Shown piece by piece: positions 10,721 to 22,680 of a stretch of DNA of 64,000 bases. The translations under genes and the position numbers were made by a program. Numbering within the stretch: the stretch's first letter is position 1; each line of letters begins with the position of its first letter. The stretch comes from Gracilaria vermiculophylla (Eukaryota; Rhodophyta; Florideophyceae; Gracilariales; Gracilariaceae), in the NCBI GenBank assembly GCA_019155205.2, contig JAHNZQ020000016.1, positions 2,534,847 through 2,598,846 on the forward strand, written 5' to 3'. Under the pieces are notes generated by a model, which was not told where the DNA came from, did not search any database, and saw only the letters and a program-made list of their open reading frames with translations.

Positions 10721-10884
10721 CTTTTTTCATCAATCTCTCGAAGACAAGAAGCAAGACATGGCTGACATCCACGTTGCTCAAGGTATCCTATCAGTCCAAG
10801 AGGGAGTAAACGTTGGGGAAAAAGATGGTGCTATACGATACACTGGTGTCCAAAAATCCTACGCTTGCTATTATAGTCCGGCTC

Positions 10885-11342
10885 TGTATTACAGTGGATC
10901 TTAAGGTGATACTTTCCTTTAGGAATTGTAGGATTTAGATTTAATTCGTTATTTGGTGCAGGTAATTACTACAGTAGTGAGACCTTTTAAGTCGGGCTCC
11001 TGGAATGGTACTTAGTCTGCCAGTTGAGCTCCACATCTGGGAAACTTAACCAATAACCCTCCAGTCTTGTTATATTTGTACAGTATGAAATTCTTCCCTA
11101 AAGTTTTCATGTTTCTAAGCCGACAATCTCCAAGTTACGTCCTATCATCAGCTACAGGAGCTCTTCTTGCCTCGAGAACCCCCTTTTCCGCTTCAAGCTT
11201 GCAGATTCCCTTTCAGGATTCCCCCAACTTGCCACAGCGATTTTCGGAGACCACATTTAGGAACTTGCGCCTTTGGAGTCAACAAAAACTATTAACAGAC
11301 GTGTTGTTCTACTACATCGAAAGGAGAACTGACGATACCACA
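10885..11342 (+). repeat. LTR-like repeat, copy A (proposed 5' LTR of Gypsy element 2)
   Basis: Begins TGTATTACAGTGG and ends TACCACA. It shares GTTTCTAAGCCG, TTTAGGAACTTGCGCCTT and neighbouring blocks with copies at 20795, 48488 and 53999. It is about 100 bp shorter than the others through an internal deletion in its first third. Confidence 0.75.
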
Positions 11343-11655
11343 ACTTGTCTGCCGACTTAAAAGCTCAGTTTTTTAAAAGATACACAAGAGTCGCGACAGG
11401 ACTCTGTTTCTAGTTTGCACCGATTGGAACTTAAGAGTGAAATACTTTCATAAGGTGATTCGTAAGTGGAAGGAAATCACCTCCAACCCACTTCTCTCTG
11501 GGCCCCTCAGAACCCCCAATGGAAACCCACTTACAGGACCCCCAAACACCCAACTCCGTTGGTGAGCGCAGCACGTTCAGCGCTCCCCAAGAAACGGCCA
11601 TCAGATTGGAGAGCCTGAACGTCGCCTTCGGAGTCCTGGAACCTCTGTTCAGCGT

Positions 11656-12552
11656 TTCAAGAATACGCTTAGGATTATGCACGAGCAGAAGCACACAGAG
11701 CCCCCCGCAACACCTCTGGAGAGCACCGACGTGGAGATTGAAGAACCGCACATGGCATCGCAGCCGCCACCTCAGGAGCTGCAGGAACGGAAACACCCAG
11801 AGGCTAACTCTCTCCTGGAGCCGCTGGACTTGCGCCTTACGGATTGACTCTCACATGAGCTGACAGAAAGAATCCTTGTAGGTAGTGAGGCACATTTTAG
11901 GACGCCCCTCCAAGATTTTTTGAAAAGAGTCGCAACAGATAGTGCTCTTCTGGCATTCGATGCCCTTTTGGGTTCCAAACCCTTCCTAAAGGTGATCTCA
12001 GATGTTATCCGTACGGAGGTTCGGTCCCAAACCGCGCAGCTGCTCCACCCAGCGGCGTTTCTAAGTCATTCTTCCGTACAGGAGAGATTACCTCTAGCAA
12101 CACCTAAAATAGTCCCGGGCAGAGCAGGACAGGACACTGCCACCCCCTCCGCCGGAGGAGGAAAAGATACTGACAAGGGGAAACGGGACCACCTCAGGAA
12201 CATCGATATGCACCGTCTGGACTTGACGCCCTACGGAGGAGGACAGGATACCGGTAGCGAAGGAAATCACCCAAGGAGAGAAGTGCAGGATACTCCTCTG
12301 GTGGATCGCGATAACAGGGATATGGTCAATCCCCCAGACCACCTAAAGGAAAGGCGCCGGAAGAAACGGAGGGAGAAAATAAGAAAGCAAGAAACTGATT
12401 TGAAGAGAACCTCAGGCTCTGAATCCGTAAACAGCTCCAGCTCGGAGGATAATGTACCTCCCAAGCAGAAAATCAAAAGGGTCAGGAAGGTCATCCCACT
12501 TAATTACCTCTTTGCCAAAGTGGTGGATTACGATTATCTACAGTTTGAATGA
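11656..12552 (+). pseudogene. Gag-like region of Gypsy element 2
   Basis: One frame can be followed from about 11656 to TGA at 12550-12552, broken once by TGA near 11845. The first part is Pro/Glu rich; the second half is highly charged, with the basic run ERRRKKRREKIRKQ and a Ser/Glu cluster. No ATG begins the frame. Position directly downstream of the LTR and before a second gag-like block fits a Gypsy gag. I recognise no zinc knuckle. Confidence 0.55.
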
Positions 12553-12809
12553 TCGGTCCACTCTTTACGAGGCGTCGGTCGCTAAACGTCTCACGAAGAA
12601 CCAGCGCCGGATGGATATCCAGATGAAGAAGTACTCACTCCTTCTCCGCTGAAGATCCCATCTCAATGTTGAATTACCTCACACGCTTCCGTTCAGCGTG
12701 TAATACCAATGGTAGCCATGAATGTGCCGCCGTATAGTGCTTTCAGTTCTACCTCACAGGCCAAGCGCACTCGCTGGTCCAGCCGCGTCTCACGGAGGAG
12801 AGCACCATT

Positions 12810-13373
12810 GTGGATGACCCTGGAAAGAAGATCTTGACGACGTACCCGGAGTTGGTGAATTTACTCTACATAAAATACGCAACGGACGAGACGATAGCAG
12901 ATGCTGGTGCTGAAGTCACATCCTATATGCAGAATATTAGAAGGACCGAAACGGAGTTTTCGGAAAAGCAGTGGACAAACATCCTACGGTGTGGAAACGT
13001 GTACTGCGAAGGGCGATTGAAGTCTTTGTTTGTTGAGGGACTCCCTGCTTCAATCCGCGCCAGGGTGCGTAGTCACTTAACAATGCCCCTAAAGACCACC
13101 TACATGGAGCTAGCACGTTTTGCGGAATTCTATGGGAACACTCATCGTGGCATTCGTCGCATCCATCCTCCACTTTCGGAAAAACCGGCGGCTTCAAGGA
13201 ACTGTCGGACTTTTACACTGACGTTGGACTACAGCACCTCAAAGGAGGCCGACGAACTCACGCTCGTCGGAGATCAAAAGGCATTTTCGTTCACATACGA
13301 CTCACTTCAAGGAGCACCGTCTGGGATGAGGACACCCCCGTCTTCCACTTCCGACGCCTTGACAGGATATTAG
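12810..13373 (+). pseudogene. Gag C-terminal region of Gypsy element 2
   Basis: 188 open codons starting without ATG. SEKQWTNILRCGNVYCEGRL and FVEGLPASIRARVRSHL match the retrotransposon gag pattern in which a coiled core ends with a Leu-Pro-(x)n-Arg block. The frame stops at 13371-13373; between this and the protease (13956) the reading frame is lost. Confidence 0.55.
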
Positions 13374-13955
13374 AGGATTGTCCGATTCGCGAACCCTCGA
13401 GGCTACCCACCGCCTTCCAGGATTTGCTTGTCTCCAGAGCCAATAAACTGTACTAATCTCACCCGGAAACACCTTTACTCTGCAGGAACGGGAGAAAAAC
13501 TTCCAAGACCTGGAGGACACACCAACAGAGAGCGGTAGATATCGAACCGCGAATCGCAACGTCCGCTCCTCTCAAAGGCAATTAGAGTCACCGCGCTCTA
13601 CTTGGAGTGCAGCCGGTTTTGCTGTCACTTGCGCCTTCAGCGCAGGGACCGTTATCCAATCCGGTTGCACCTCAGGGGAACACGTCTCATCTCGATGCGC
13701 AACCGCAGCATCGATCCCCTACTGAAGCTCACCCCCCCTCCAATCAGTAAAACCCTCAAGGCCACGCGAAGAGGCTCCGCTTGGCTCCCCACCACTGAGC
13801 CTCAGCTCCACGGAAGCTTCACTGAGGTCGTCTTTAGGAAAGAGGTAGATGCCGTCTACTCCATTGGCGCAAAATCGGCATGCATCTAAATCCACTTGGA
13901 CCCATTTGATGCTTTTGGGGATTTTGTTTGCACGCTGCGCCGTTAGAATTACAAA

Positions 13956-14174
13956 GTGATCCCTTTTATTGGATGTTTTCCGCTCGCCTTCATCACCGTG
14001 CGTTCTATCCTCGATACCGGAGCGGGGCTCAAGCTGGTGTACGCCGACGTGCTCCTGCGGTCTGATCTCGGCTCCTTGAGGACTGGAAAGCTCCCTACGG
14101 TGCGCGATACATCGCGTCGAGCATTGAAAATCCTTGGCGCAATACCCCCGTATTGCCGGCTTGGCTCCTTTTAG
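13956..14174 (+). pseudogene. Aspartic protease fragment of Gypsy element 2
   Basis: SILDTGAGLKLV around 14007-14042 is a retropepsin active site with an intact DTG. Downstream LGSLRTGKLPTVRD continues the fold. The frame ends at 14172-14174; the rest of the protease and the linker to RT are only traceable in short pieces up to 14800. Confidence 0.65.
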
Positions 14175-14801
14175 TTGAAGGTGTAGTTCTTCGTGGCAAC
14201 CAACTTGGCCGCAGAATGTATATTAGGCACTTCCTTTGTGGATTGGTATGTACATGCAATCTACCCATGCATTCGGAAGGTGACATTTCACGACGCCGCC
14301 TCTGTACGTATCGTGTCTGCATCTCCGGGACCGGACGCCAGTGCGCGTCAAGTTGGTATTATTCCATAGTAGAGGCAGCCGAATAAGCTCCGGGTGCTGA
14401 AGAGTATCAAAATACCCGCGAGGACTAAGGCCAAGGTTTGAGTGTAGACCTTTGGATCTGGCCTTTCATTCCTACAGAGGAGTCCACATCTGATGATGTA
14501 GCGGAATTGCATGAGGGCGAACGGTTTTATAGAAATAGTGCCGAACATTTCGTTCAGGGTCGTTCTTGCTATCCTAAAAGAGTGGCTTTTACGGCTCCAG
14601 AAGGGGTCTGTTGTGGGATTGGTATTACCAGTCCCAGCAGGACTGGCTCATCTTCTTTGCATGGAGTGCTGGGATAAACACGACACTATCGCTACCATTA
14701 AACCCGAAGCGGCAGCGAAGACTTCAGAGAAAGAGAAGCCTGTCACTTGGAAGGAGAAGCTCCAAATTGGCGAAGATTACGAATAGAATCGCCATAGGAT
14801 A

Positions 14802-16140
14802 TTGAAAATGTTATCCAGCTTTGAGGATATTTTTTGTGGTCGCCTGGGTCAGAAAGCCCAGGCCAAGCACCGGATCCAGCTCACAACTGATCCGAAACCT
14901 GTACATCAACTCTCGAGAAGGGCCGGACCAGTGCGCGCGATTTCGAAGGCGATGAGTTCCACCGAATGCTGGGAAAAGGCGTCATCGAATCCTCCAACTC
15001 CAAATGGGTCTTTCTGGTGGTGTTTGCGAAGAAGAAAATTTCTTCTTGAGGTTCTATATTGAGTTCAGAGGCCTCAACGAGGTGCCGGTACCCGATCCGT
15101 ACACGATATCTTCCATGGATGATTGCACTGACTTCTTAGGTGACACGTCCGCTTTTTGCAAGCTGGATGCCAACAGCGGTTACTGATAAATGGAAATCGA
15201 TGGCTCCAATAAGGATAAGACAACATTCACCTCGCACTATGGAATTTTCAGATTCCTTAGTATGCTATTTGAATTAAAAAATGCACCCATCACGTTCCAA
15301 CGAGCGGTGGATATAATCCTGTTTAAGATAAAGTGGCAGTACGCTATGGTGTACATAAATCATGTCAATACATACCCCCACATAGGGGAGCAATTTATGC
15401 ATGCAAGTCACGTGCTCCAACTCCTGAAGGATGCTGGACTCATCTTGAAGCTTGATAAGTGTTTCTTTTTCGAGTCTTCAGTAAATTCCTTGGGACGCAT
15501 TGAGCTCTGGAGCCGCCTACAGATGTCCACAAAGACTCAGGACGCCATCAAGAAAGCTCAATCTCCCACAAACCAAACGGACCTATGTTCCTTTCTGGGG
15601 TTGTGTAATGTCTTTCGAAATTTTGTCACGAACGTTTCCCGTGTCGTAGCGCCGATAAAGTGCCTCTTGGAGAACTACAATCCGACGCAATTGGCTATCT
15701 TGACGGATGAAGAGTTTGAAGCCTTTACCACCCTGAGGAATAGACTGATAGAGCCACCGATTTTGGTACTTCCGAAGCGGCACGGCCGAATGATGCTGGA
15801 CACAGACGCCTGTAAATACCAGGTTGGATGTGCCCTCTTACAGGAACAATCTGAAGGTGGAATTCAATCTATCAGATACTGAAGTCGCAGCCTCACACCT
15901 AAGGAATGGAATTATTCCACTTCAGAGCACGAATGTCTCGCCATCGTCCGGGCCGTGTTGTTTTTATGCCCACACCTGGAAGGAACGCATTTCACCTTGA
16001 GGACGGATCGCGCACTATTGAAGTGGATACTGTCTTTGACGGATTCTTACAGCCGCTTAGAAAGGTGGAGGCTACGCCTTCTGTAGTTCCAGTTTGATAT
16101 CGTCCACCGTCCCGGCATAAAACAACAGGCCGCGGACGAG
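14802..16140 (+). pseudogene. Reverse transcriptase and RNase H of Gypsy element 2
   Basis: Motifs appear in order but across frames: HRIQLTTDPKPVHQLSRRAGP; DEFHRMLGKGVIE in a second frame; then DANSGY followed by the tandem stops TGA TAA (15184-15189), where the family has Trp-Gln. KDKTTFTSHYGIFRF, LKNAPITFQRAVD and KWQYAMVYINHV follow; the last replaces the catalytic Asp-Asp by Asn-His. RNase H shows MLDTDACKYQVGCAL and, after a TGA (15880-15882, family Trp), SRSLTPKEWNYSTSEHE. The losses at Trp, Gln and Asp codons are mostly transitions. The enzyme is dead. Confidence 0.85.
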
Positions 16141-16434
16141 CCCTTGCGAATCTTCATCGAAGGCAAAAACAAATCACCCCTAAAGGACACAATTTCGTGT
16201 CTGGTCATCCAGGTCGCCGACAGGAGGATAGGATCCGATGTAGAATGTTTGGAATGCCTTGAACCTCTAGGAAGGTACAGTGGGCTCCCTGAGGTGATGA
16301 ACCGTGTTGAGGAAGAGAAAGACGTTCTCCACATCATCATACTATCACTATAGTGGAGTTTCTGAAGTAGCAGAGTACAGATGCGTACTACAAGCAGTGC
16401 CTCGCCACTGTGGGGAGTCTAGCATCTTCATTCA

Positions 16435-17503
16435 ATGTCGACCGGGATGGCGTACTTGTACGCCGCGCCTTCCTGGATGCATCTCTGCAAAAACGTGGTC
16501 CCGAACAAACAACGGGCGAGGGTGTTGTATCTCACGCACTATCTTCGCCTCGCCGGGCACTGCAGTGGATTGAATATGTATTTCACCATGCGAAGGGTGG
16601 TCTACTGGTCGAACATGGCTAATGACGCCTTTGAAACTGTGGCAGATTGCTATTCGTGCACCGCCGCTAGAGGAAATATCCGTAAACACCGGATGCCGCT
16701 TACTCTGTTCCCAGCTTCAGGTCCTTTGTAGTTCGCAGAAATGAACATTTTGTGCCCTCTACCTAAAAGGAGCTAGGATATCGAGCTTTCCTGGTGATCA
16801 CTGATCGTTTTTCGAAGATCACGCACGCCATTTCCCTCCAGAGCACCTTTGCAGCAGTATTTTCCAACACCTTCCTGGAGCACTGGGTTTACCCATATGA
16901 GATATCACTGTACCTCTCTACGAACAACTGGCCCCAGTTTGTGGCGAACCTATTCATCGCTATCTCCGGAATGCTGGAGAGGAAAAAGTTGTTTTTAGCT
17001 GCATATAAAACCCAGACTAACGAAAAAGCGGAAATGTTTAACAAGATCATCACCTCGAGGCTGAAGCACTACATCGCGGACCACCCGAAGGCTTCGCATA
17101 CAAATGTAGGACGGCTAAAGTATGCATACAACCTGCGGGTGCACCGCTCACCGGGAAACGTTCCTTTCCATCTGGTACTCTCGCGTATCCCACCTAGTGC
17201 CGTCATTACGGCACGCACCACAGCGTATTGGCGGATGGGCCCCAGGTACCAACAGCGGCGCAAGCAAAACGCTCCATCTTATGGAGGTATGAGGACGCAC
17301 TCTCCTTGGAAAATGAAAGACTCAATGCCTCGCAGAAGAGATATAAAAAGAACCTGGACGGGAAAGTGAAGCAAGGCCGTCACTTGAAGGAAGGCGACGA
17401 GGTTTTCCTCGACAAACCAAACACGAAATATGACATACCGCCGCACGTCACGCGCAAGTTAGCGCCGAACACCTCAGGGCCTTTAAATGTCCTGGAAACT
17501 TAA
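16435..17503 (+). pseudogene. Integrase of Gypsy element 2
   Basis: The zinc finger is recognisable: HYLRLAGH and CYSC in THYLRLAGHCSG...ADCYSCTAARG (16435-16731). After a stop, the core in another frame (16794-17369) begins ITDRFSKITHAISL and has NNWPQFVA where the second catalytic Asp (DNGPQF) should be, and KAEMFNKII with the Glu kept. The tail QKRYKKNLDGKVKQGRHLKEGD (17228-17503, third frame) is the usual post-core region. A missing Asp plus two frame changes make it inactive. Confidence 0.85.
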
Positions 17504-17756
17504 AGGGACAGTGTTGCAATTGGGATAAACGGGCTCCAAGATGTCGTCTCCAGTGATAAAGGGACAAAACTCCCAATGTACAGTCCTTCAGGAATGCCCA
17601 CCACCCCACCTCAGGGACCACGCATGGGATCCTCTAACCCGACCATCTCAAAAGTGACGACACAGTTCGATACTGGAAACCTCATCAATTCTCTCTGTGA
17701 CCCGTTTCTGGAGGTCTCAGACGCCATCATGACCCCTGAAAATGATGTCCGCTAGT

Positions 17757-17925
17757 CGGTGTACCATGTTGCCTCCGACCGACAAACGCCCGCAGGGATA
17801 CTCTACCGCTTCCGCTGGTACACGTTCACCTCAAAAGACGACACGAAAGAACCTCCAGGACATATCCCGGAGAACGTCATTATAAAATACCACACCAATC
17901 TGGTGCGGAAACGCCACTTTACGTA
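17757..17925 (+). pseudogene. Chromodomain-like tail of Gypsy element 2
   Basis: A short frame reads YRFRWYTFTSKDDTKEPPGH then IPENVI, close to the chromodomain pattern of a Tyr-x-x-Arg-Trp strand, an acidic turn, and (W)EPxxxIP at the end. One Trp is replaced by Lys. A stop separates it from upstream sequence near 17755. Confidence 0.55.
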
Positions 17926-18175
17926 GGCGCTTCCGTTTAGGAAAGGAAGAGGAGACCCCAAACGAAGTTGTTTTCGTCTCCGCTGTCTATCCCCCACCTG
18001 GGATTATTTTTTTCCCCTCTAAAACGCCGTTACCCGCTTTTCACACCCTTGTGCGGCGGTACTACGTGTCGTTAAGAGCGCAGGCACGTCTCATTTGTAC
18101 TATAACTAGCGTTCCTGGAGCTCCTGCTTCACTTTAAGAATCTTTTATTCGGCCGCTACCAACTAGCTCCCACCG

Positions 18176-20425
18176 TCACGAATCTTTCACCCACAGATCA
18201 CAGAATCGCGTTTTATACTCCGCTTTGAGGCGATTTTTTTGCGTGAGCGCTTGGATTTTGATGAATTCCAACAGGCTTTCCTCGATAGCCTTCATCAAGG
18301 CGCGGTCCTTCCGCGCCCTGTAGAGTTCTAAGATTCAAGCGCGTTCCTCGCGCAGACCCTCTACAGGAGAAACCGGAGCAGGATGGACCATCACCAGGCA
18401 CGCCGACACCAACTCCAGGAAGGCAGCACCCAAAGCCCCAGAGGACAGCCCGCCCGGTGGTGCACACGAAGCGGCCATCTCCGATGAAGGGACAACAACC
18501 GCCATGGATAGAACTGTAGACGACGGACCGGCTGAAGCAGAGGCCTCCCAAAGGGATTCTGCAGGCACCGCCGTCGAGGTCGGCAGAGCCATGCAGGGAG
18601 TATGCAACACCGGAGATGGCGGCGGTACAGCAACTGGAACGCTCCGCAGCCGATGCTGAAGAAGAGGTGCAGAGACGCTCCGCAGACGGGCATGCATCAC
18701 CGGGGGCAAAGCTACCGGGACAGGAGTAATCTCATCCTCTTCCATAGGAGACCCGGCGTCTACCACTTCGGAAGCACCCGGCATTGCGGTGGGCCGCGGC
18801 GTTATCGCCTCTGGAGGTGCACCTATATCCTTGGATGGAGCCGGAAATGGACGGGGCGTGCAAGTCGCCAGGCTCTCCATTAAACGGTGAGAGTCGGGGA
18901 CTCGGAGCCATGGCAGCTGAGGAACCTGAGAATGTGCAAGGTGGGGAAAGGAAGGGTAGGCTCTCCCATCATCGTCTCCTCTGGGACTCCTCACGATGGG
19001 GTGGAATTCATCTTCGCTGTTCTCATACCAAAGGGAGCCTGGAGTTTCGTTCCACAGCACCTGCAGGTTATAATGTAGCAGCGGTTTTGCCTCAGATTCG
19101 CTCCATGCGGTACCCTTGATCAGGTTCTTAGTGCCGAAGGAGCGCAGGATCCGGATACTCGACGCAGACAAGGGGAGCAAACGTCCAGCGGTTGGCTGAT
19201 GCGCAGAATCCCAGTTGTGGCGACTGTCGCAGCAAAGAGTATAGGAGGGGACCCCTTCGTCCGCTCCTCGGAGACATTTCATCAGGGTGCCAATCGCGAA
19301 TTCCATCACGGAAATCCACATTACGAGACGCTCTATGGAGTCATGGGGATCTAGACCCTCTGAGGTGAGGTACGCAAAGGGAATGGGTGTCGCCACGCAT
19401 AGGTGCGCGGATAACCAGTAGTCCCTCCAAGAGTCGTTCACCTTGAGGTAGTACTTCGGAAGTTGCACGGAGGGCATGTCCTCAAATTCAGTTTGAAATC
19501 AACCATAGAAGTAGCAAGAGGCGGTACGTACTCGGGTCTCTTCCGGAAAGTGCGTCCCCCAACAATTTCGGTTAAGCCAGTAGAGGCAATCGTATGGAGG
19601 ATCAAAGGGCGACAGGGCGCGGGTCACGCGTCCATTGGCGATGATTTCGGGCCGCCCCACTCGCTGGTGTGAGCTCTCTTTCTGAAGGAGTACCTGGAGT
19701 CGCGGCCGGACCTCCCGTTCTCCGGCGAACCTGTGATAAGGAGTATCGCAGTGTTCCACCGTGGTTGGAGCGTTGTCGCCTTGCACCAGAGTTCGGAGCC
19801 AGTAAGCACGATAGGCGTCCACACGATTCCGCTTCTGGTCGTTCTATGTCACCTTCGGCACGGCGCGGAATCGCATCCCTGGAGGTAAGATCTGAAATGG
19901 TGGATGTAGTCCTTTACGGGGCACGGGAGACTGACGGGCCAGTCATGGAACGCAACGAAGACCCCGTGTGGCATGATGGTCGAAGTGGTCTCCTTGGCGG
20001 AATGGTGCATCGGTAAAGGTGTGACACACCTCAGGATTGAATGGAGACGTAGGCGCATGGGTTGGAGAAGTCATGCCGAAGGTGTATAGAGCTGGATGAA
20101 ATGTAGCCGAACGTGTCGGAACACCTGAGGATAGTGGCTTGAGGCAACTTGGGAAGCAGCCCGCGGTTATATGACCGACCGGGGAGAGAGCTGCGTCGAG
20201 ACACCATCGTGTAATTCGCGGAGAGGACGGACGACCGGGAACAGACGGAGTATGGAGCACCATGGCTGGGAGCAAGTTCATTTCCAGGTGAGATGAAATA
20301 ATGCGCAAAAGAAAGGGCTATGAGATGGTGCACTTCCACGGAGACGGAACGAGCGGACGCGATGAATCGGGTGTTCCCAGAACAGAATACTCGAAGAAAC
20401 TGGAGCGTCGAGTGCCATGGGGAAG
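18176..20425 (-). pseudogene. Long antisense gene inside Gypsy element 2, unknown function
   Basis: One reading frame can be followed for about 750 codons on the strand opposite to gag-pol. It is cut by in-frame stops near 20325 (TAG), 19944 (TGA), 19852 (TAG), 19501-19499 (TGA) and 18337-18335 (TGA), with a final TGA at 18178-18176. The largest clean part, 19477-18335, starts at a true ATG and has 380 residues: an N-terminal globular-looking part (with DPHDSIERLVMWISVMEF), then a long Pro/Ala/Ser-rich tail. After the TGA at 18335 the frame gives a charged helical end (RARKDRALMKAIEESLLEF). I do not recognise the protein. The single consistent frame across all the stops argues that it was once one gene. 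Confidence 0.6.
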
Positions 20426-20794
20426 TCAGTGACCAGTCCGGACTGATCCACGCTCCGGCCGTGGAGGTCGAACGCCTGCGCCACACACTAGAGGCCCGAG
20501 TTGCGCGGAATTCTACGACGTTGATGGGCACGGCATCAACGATGGGTTACGCCAAGAAGGAGAAGACGAAGCGGGGTCTAGGAGGGCCAGGGCCCGCAAA
20601 CACCGCAAGGGATAAAGCACGAGCCCGCGGTCATACGCCGCGCAGGAGTGTGGAAAAATGAAGGAACGCCTGAAGGAGAGGACATGTCACATCGCCGGAG
20701 ACCGCGCTGGCATTAATACGGATACGAGGCGACCAGGGATCAAAATATTGAAGGGTGCACCTTGAGTACGTGGTGCCGTTCAGCAAAGAGGGTA

Positions 20795-21351
20795 TGTAGT
20801 ACAGTGGGTTCTTAGGTAATACAGTGGTATGGTTTTATGTCGTGATATTCCTAAGAAGGGCTCGTTTTTTATTAACTGAACCACATGGTCCATAATTCGA
20901 CCCGCGTGTGCTACAGTATCCTTAATGGACGGTAGAATTTATATTTATTTTATTTAATTTATGCCCGTAATTACGAAAGTAGTGGGACATGCCGAGGCAG
21001 GCTGCCGGCTTGGAACTTAAACTGCCGGTCGAACTCTACCTCCGGAGAAGAAAAACCATGCACATTTGGGGCTTCATCTACTTTTTTAATTGGAAACTCT
21101 CGTCCATCATCACCATAAGGTTTCTAAGCCGCCGATCCCGAAGTCGCCTCGAAGTAGCGCCTGTAAAATCATTGTCCACGCAGTGAACCTTTCCCTCCGC
21201 TTCGTGTTTGCGGATTCCTTTTAAGAAGTCCCCAGGCTGGCCACAGCGATTACCAGAGACCCCCTTTAGGAACTTGCGCCTTGGGAGTCAATAAAATTTC
21301 TTAACTGACGTTGTGCTCTACTACCTCAACAGGAGAACTGAAAATACCATA
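20795..21351 (+). repeat. LTR-like repeat, copy B (proposed 3' LTR of Gypsy element 2)
   Basis: 557 bp, starts TGTAGTACAGTGG, ends TACCATA. Closely related in layout to the copy at 53999 and less so to copy A. Preceded by a purine tract. Confidence 0.75.
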
Positions 21352-22680
21352 CCGAAGTTAAAAAGAGGAAGCTCATGAAGAATCGATACCGTCCGTGATG
21401 ACCACAATTTATAATCCTCAGCTAGCTTCAAAATGGAGAAAGTTTTTCTCCATATTAAATTTTTGGGAAACAATGGTTGCATTTGTTGAAATATTGGCAA
21501 AAGCAGAGAAAACATTAAGTGTTTTGGAGATTTAGGAATTGAATTAAGGAAACACGACACAGGCTGAAGTGAAAGTAGTGCACGTAGAACATACTTCCGG
21601 TGTGCTATCTATCACATTAGGCTTCTTTTCTTTAGGGCCTTGTCAATGAGCTGTTTGGCCTTACATGTAGCTGGCTAAATAGGCTCCATTCATCTGTATC
21701 CGCCCATAGTACCTCAATACTGTGGAACAGGGCTCATCTGAAGTATTTTTGTCTTGTATAAATCTGGATATGACGATCATGAAGGTTAAAATGTGTTAAG
21801 TCAATTCTAGCAGGCAGTAATATAAGCAAGATGCAGAACATGTCTCCAAATTGCCTTGTAGGGCGCAAATCACAACCCACACAGATTGTAGGCTCCACAA
21901 TTGAGGTATACAGCAAAGTACATAATTCTCCAAGACCGTTACACGAGAATACGACGTATACTAACACAACAGAGTAAGACAGTCCTCTAACACCCAGTCC
22001 AAGATCAAAATAGGCAAACTGGGCATTACTAAATCTGCCAAATGGATTTTTGCTCTCCCCAAACGAAACACAATGGTACCTGTCGAAATAATAGCTGGGA
22101 GGCGTCAAGCGAGTGCAACAAAGAAACCAGTAGTAACTCACAGGTCGGGAAAGTGTTAACCACGGAAATGTATGCTTGTTTTAATTTATAGAAATCTGTA
22201 AGTTTTGAGACTGTGTTCTAGTATTTGTTTGCAAACCAGAAACTTGACTTGAGAATACTTGGTAGATCTTTGTCCTCGTTGTTAAGCCACTTTGAAAATA
22301 AGGAATCCGTGGAGTGGCCCTTGCACTTCATAAAGAAGATTGAAAACTCTTGAAAGCCGTAAGAAGTTTTGCATTATTCATTGGAGAACAAGGAGTTGAC
22401 AATATCCATTCTAGACTTCTCCGATTCACTCTACAAAATGCATCCCAGGTCGCGAAGATGCACAAGCATGCAAGTACTGCCAACTCCAAATTCTTCCCTG
22501 TGCACTTTAACGACTTTCACAAAGGAGATAACACATCTGTAACAATTACCATAGGGCACTTGGAGCTTGTTTGGACATACTGAAACTCTATGATGAGTTA
22601 AAAAGTACTAAAAAAACCTTCCGCGCATCCACGAATAACTGTGATTTATTCCCGGATGTAAGGTTACCCATTCGAACAGT
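21352..22680. other. Intergenic stretch without recognised gene
   Basis: About 1.3 kb. An open frame on - at 21734-22141 has no ATG start and no family resemblance. AT-rich, no clear RNA gene or repeat. Confidence 0.3.

Larger units (their letters stand above)
10885..21351 (+). mobile_element. Large old Ty3/Gypsy element with antisense gene (proposed extent)
   Basis: Two related LTR-like sequences in the same orientation (10885-11342 and 20795-21351) flank gag, protease, RT, RNase H, integrase and chromodomain-like coding on + (11656-17925) and a long broken gene on - (18176-20425). A purine tract GCAAAGAGGG ends shortly before the second LTR. No target duplication survives and I found no primer-binding site, so the outer limits are inference; the two LTR copies could be independent solo LTRs. 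All coding parts carry stops. Confidence 0.65.

Noticed and set aside
18335..19477. Stand-alone host gene on -
   Set aside because: The frame extends on both sides through stops, and the whole sits between integrase and the proposed 3' LTR, so I treat it as part of the element.
21734..22141. 135-codon frame on - in an intergenic region
   Set aside because: No ATG at its start and no recognisable motif.
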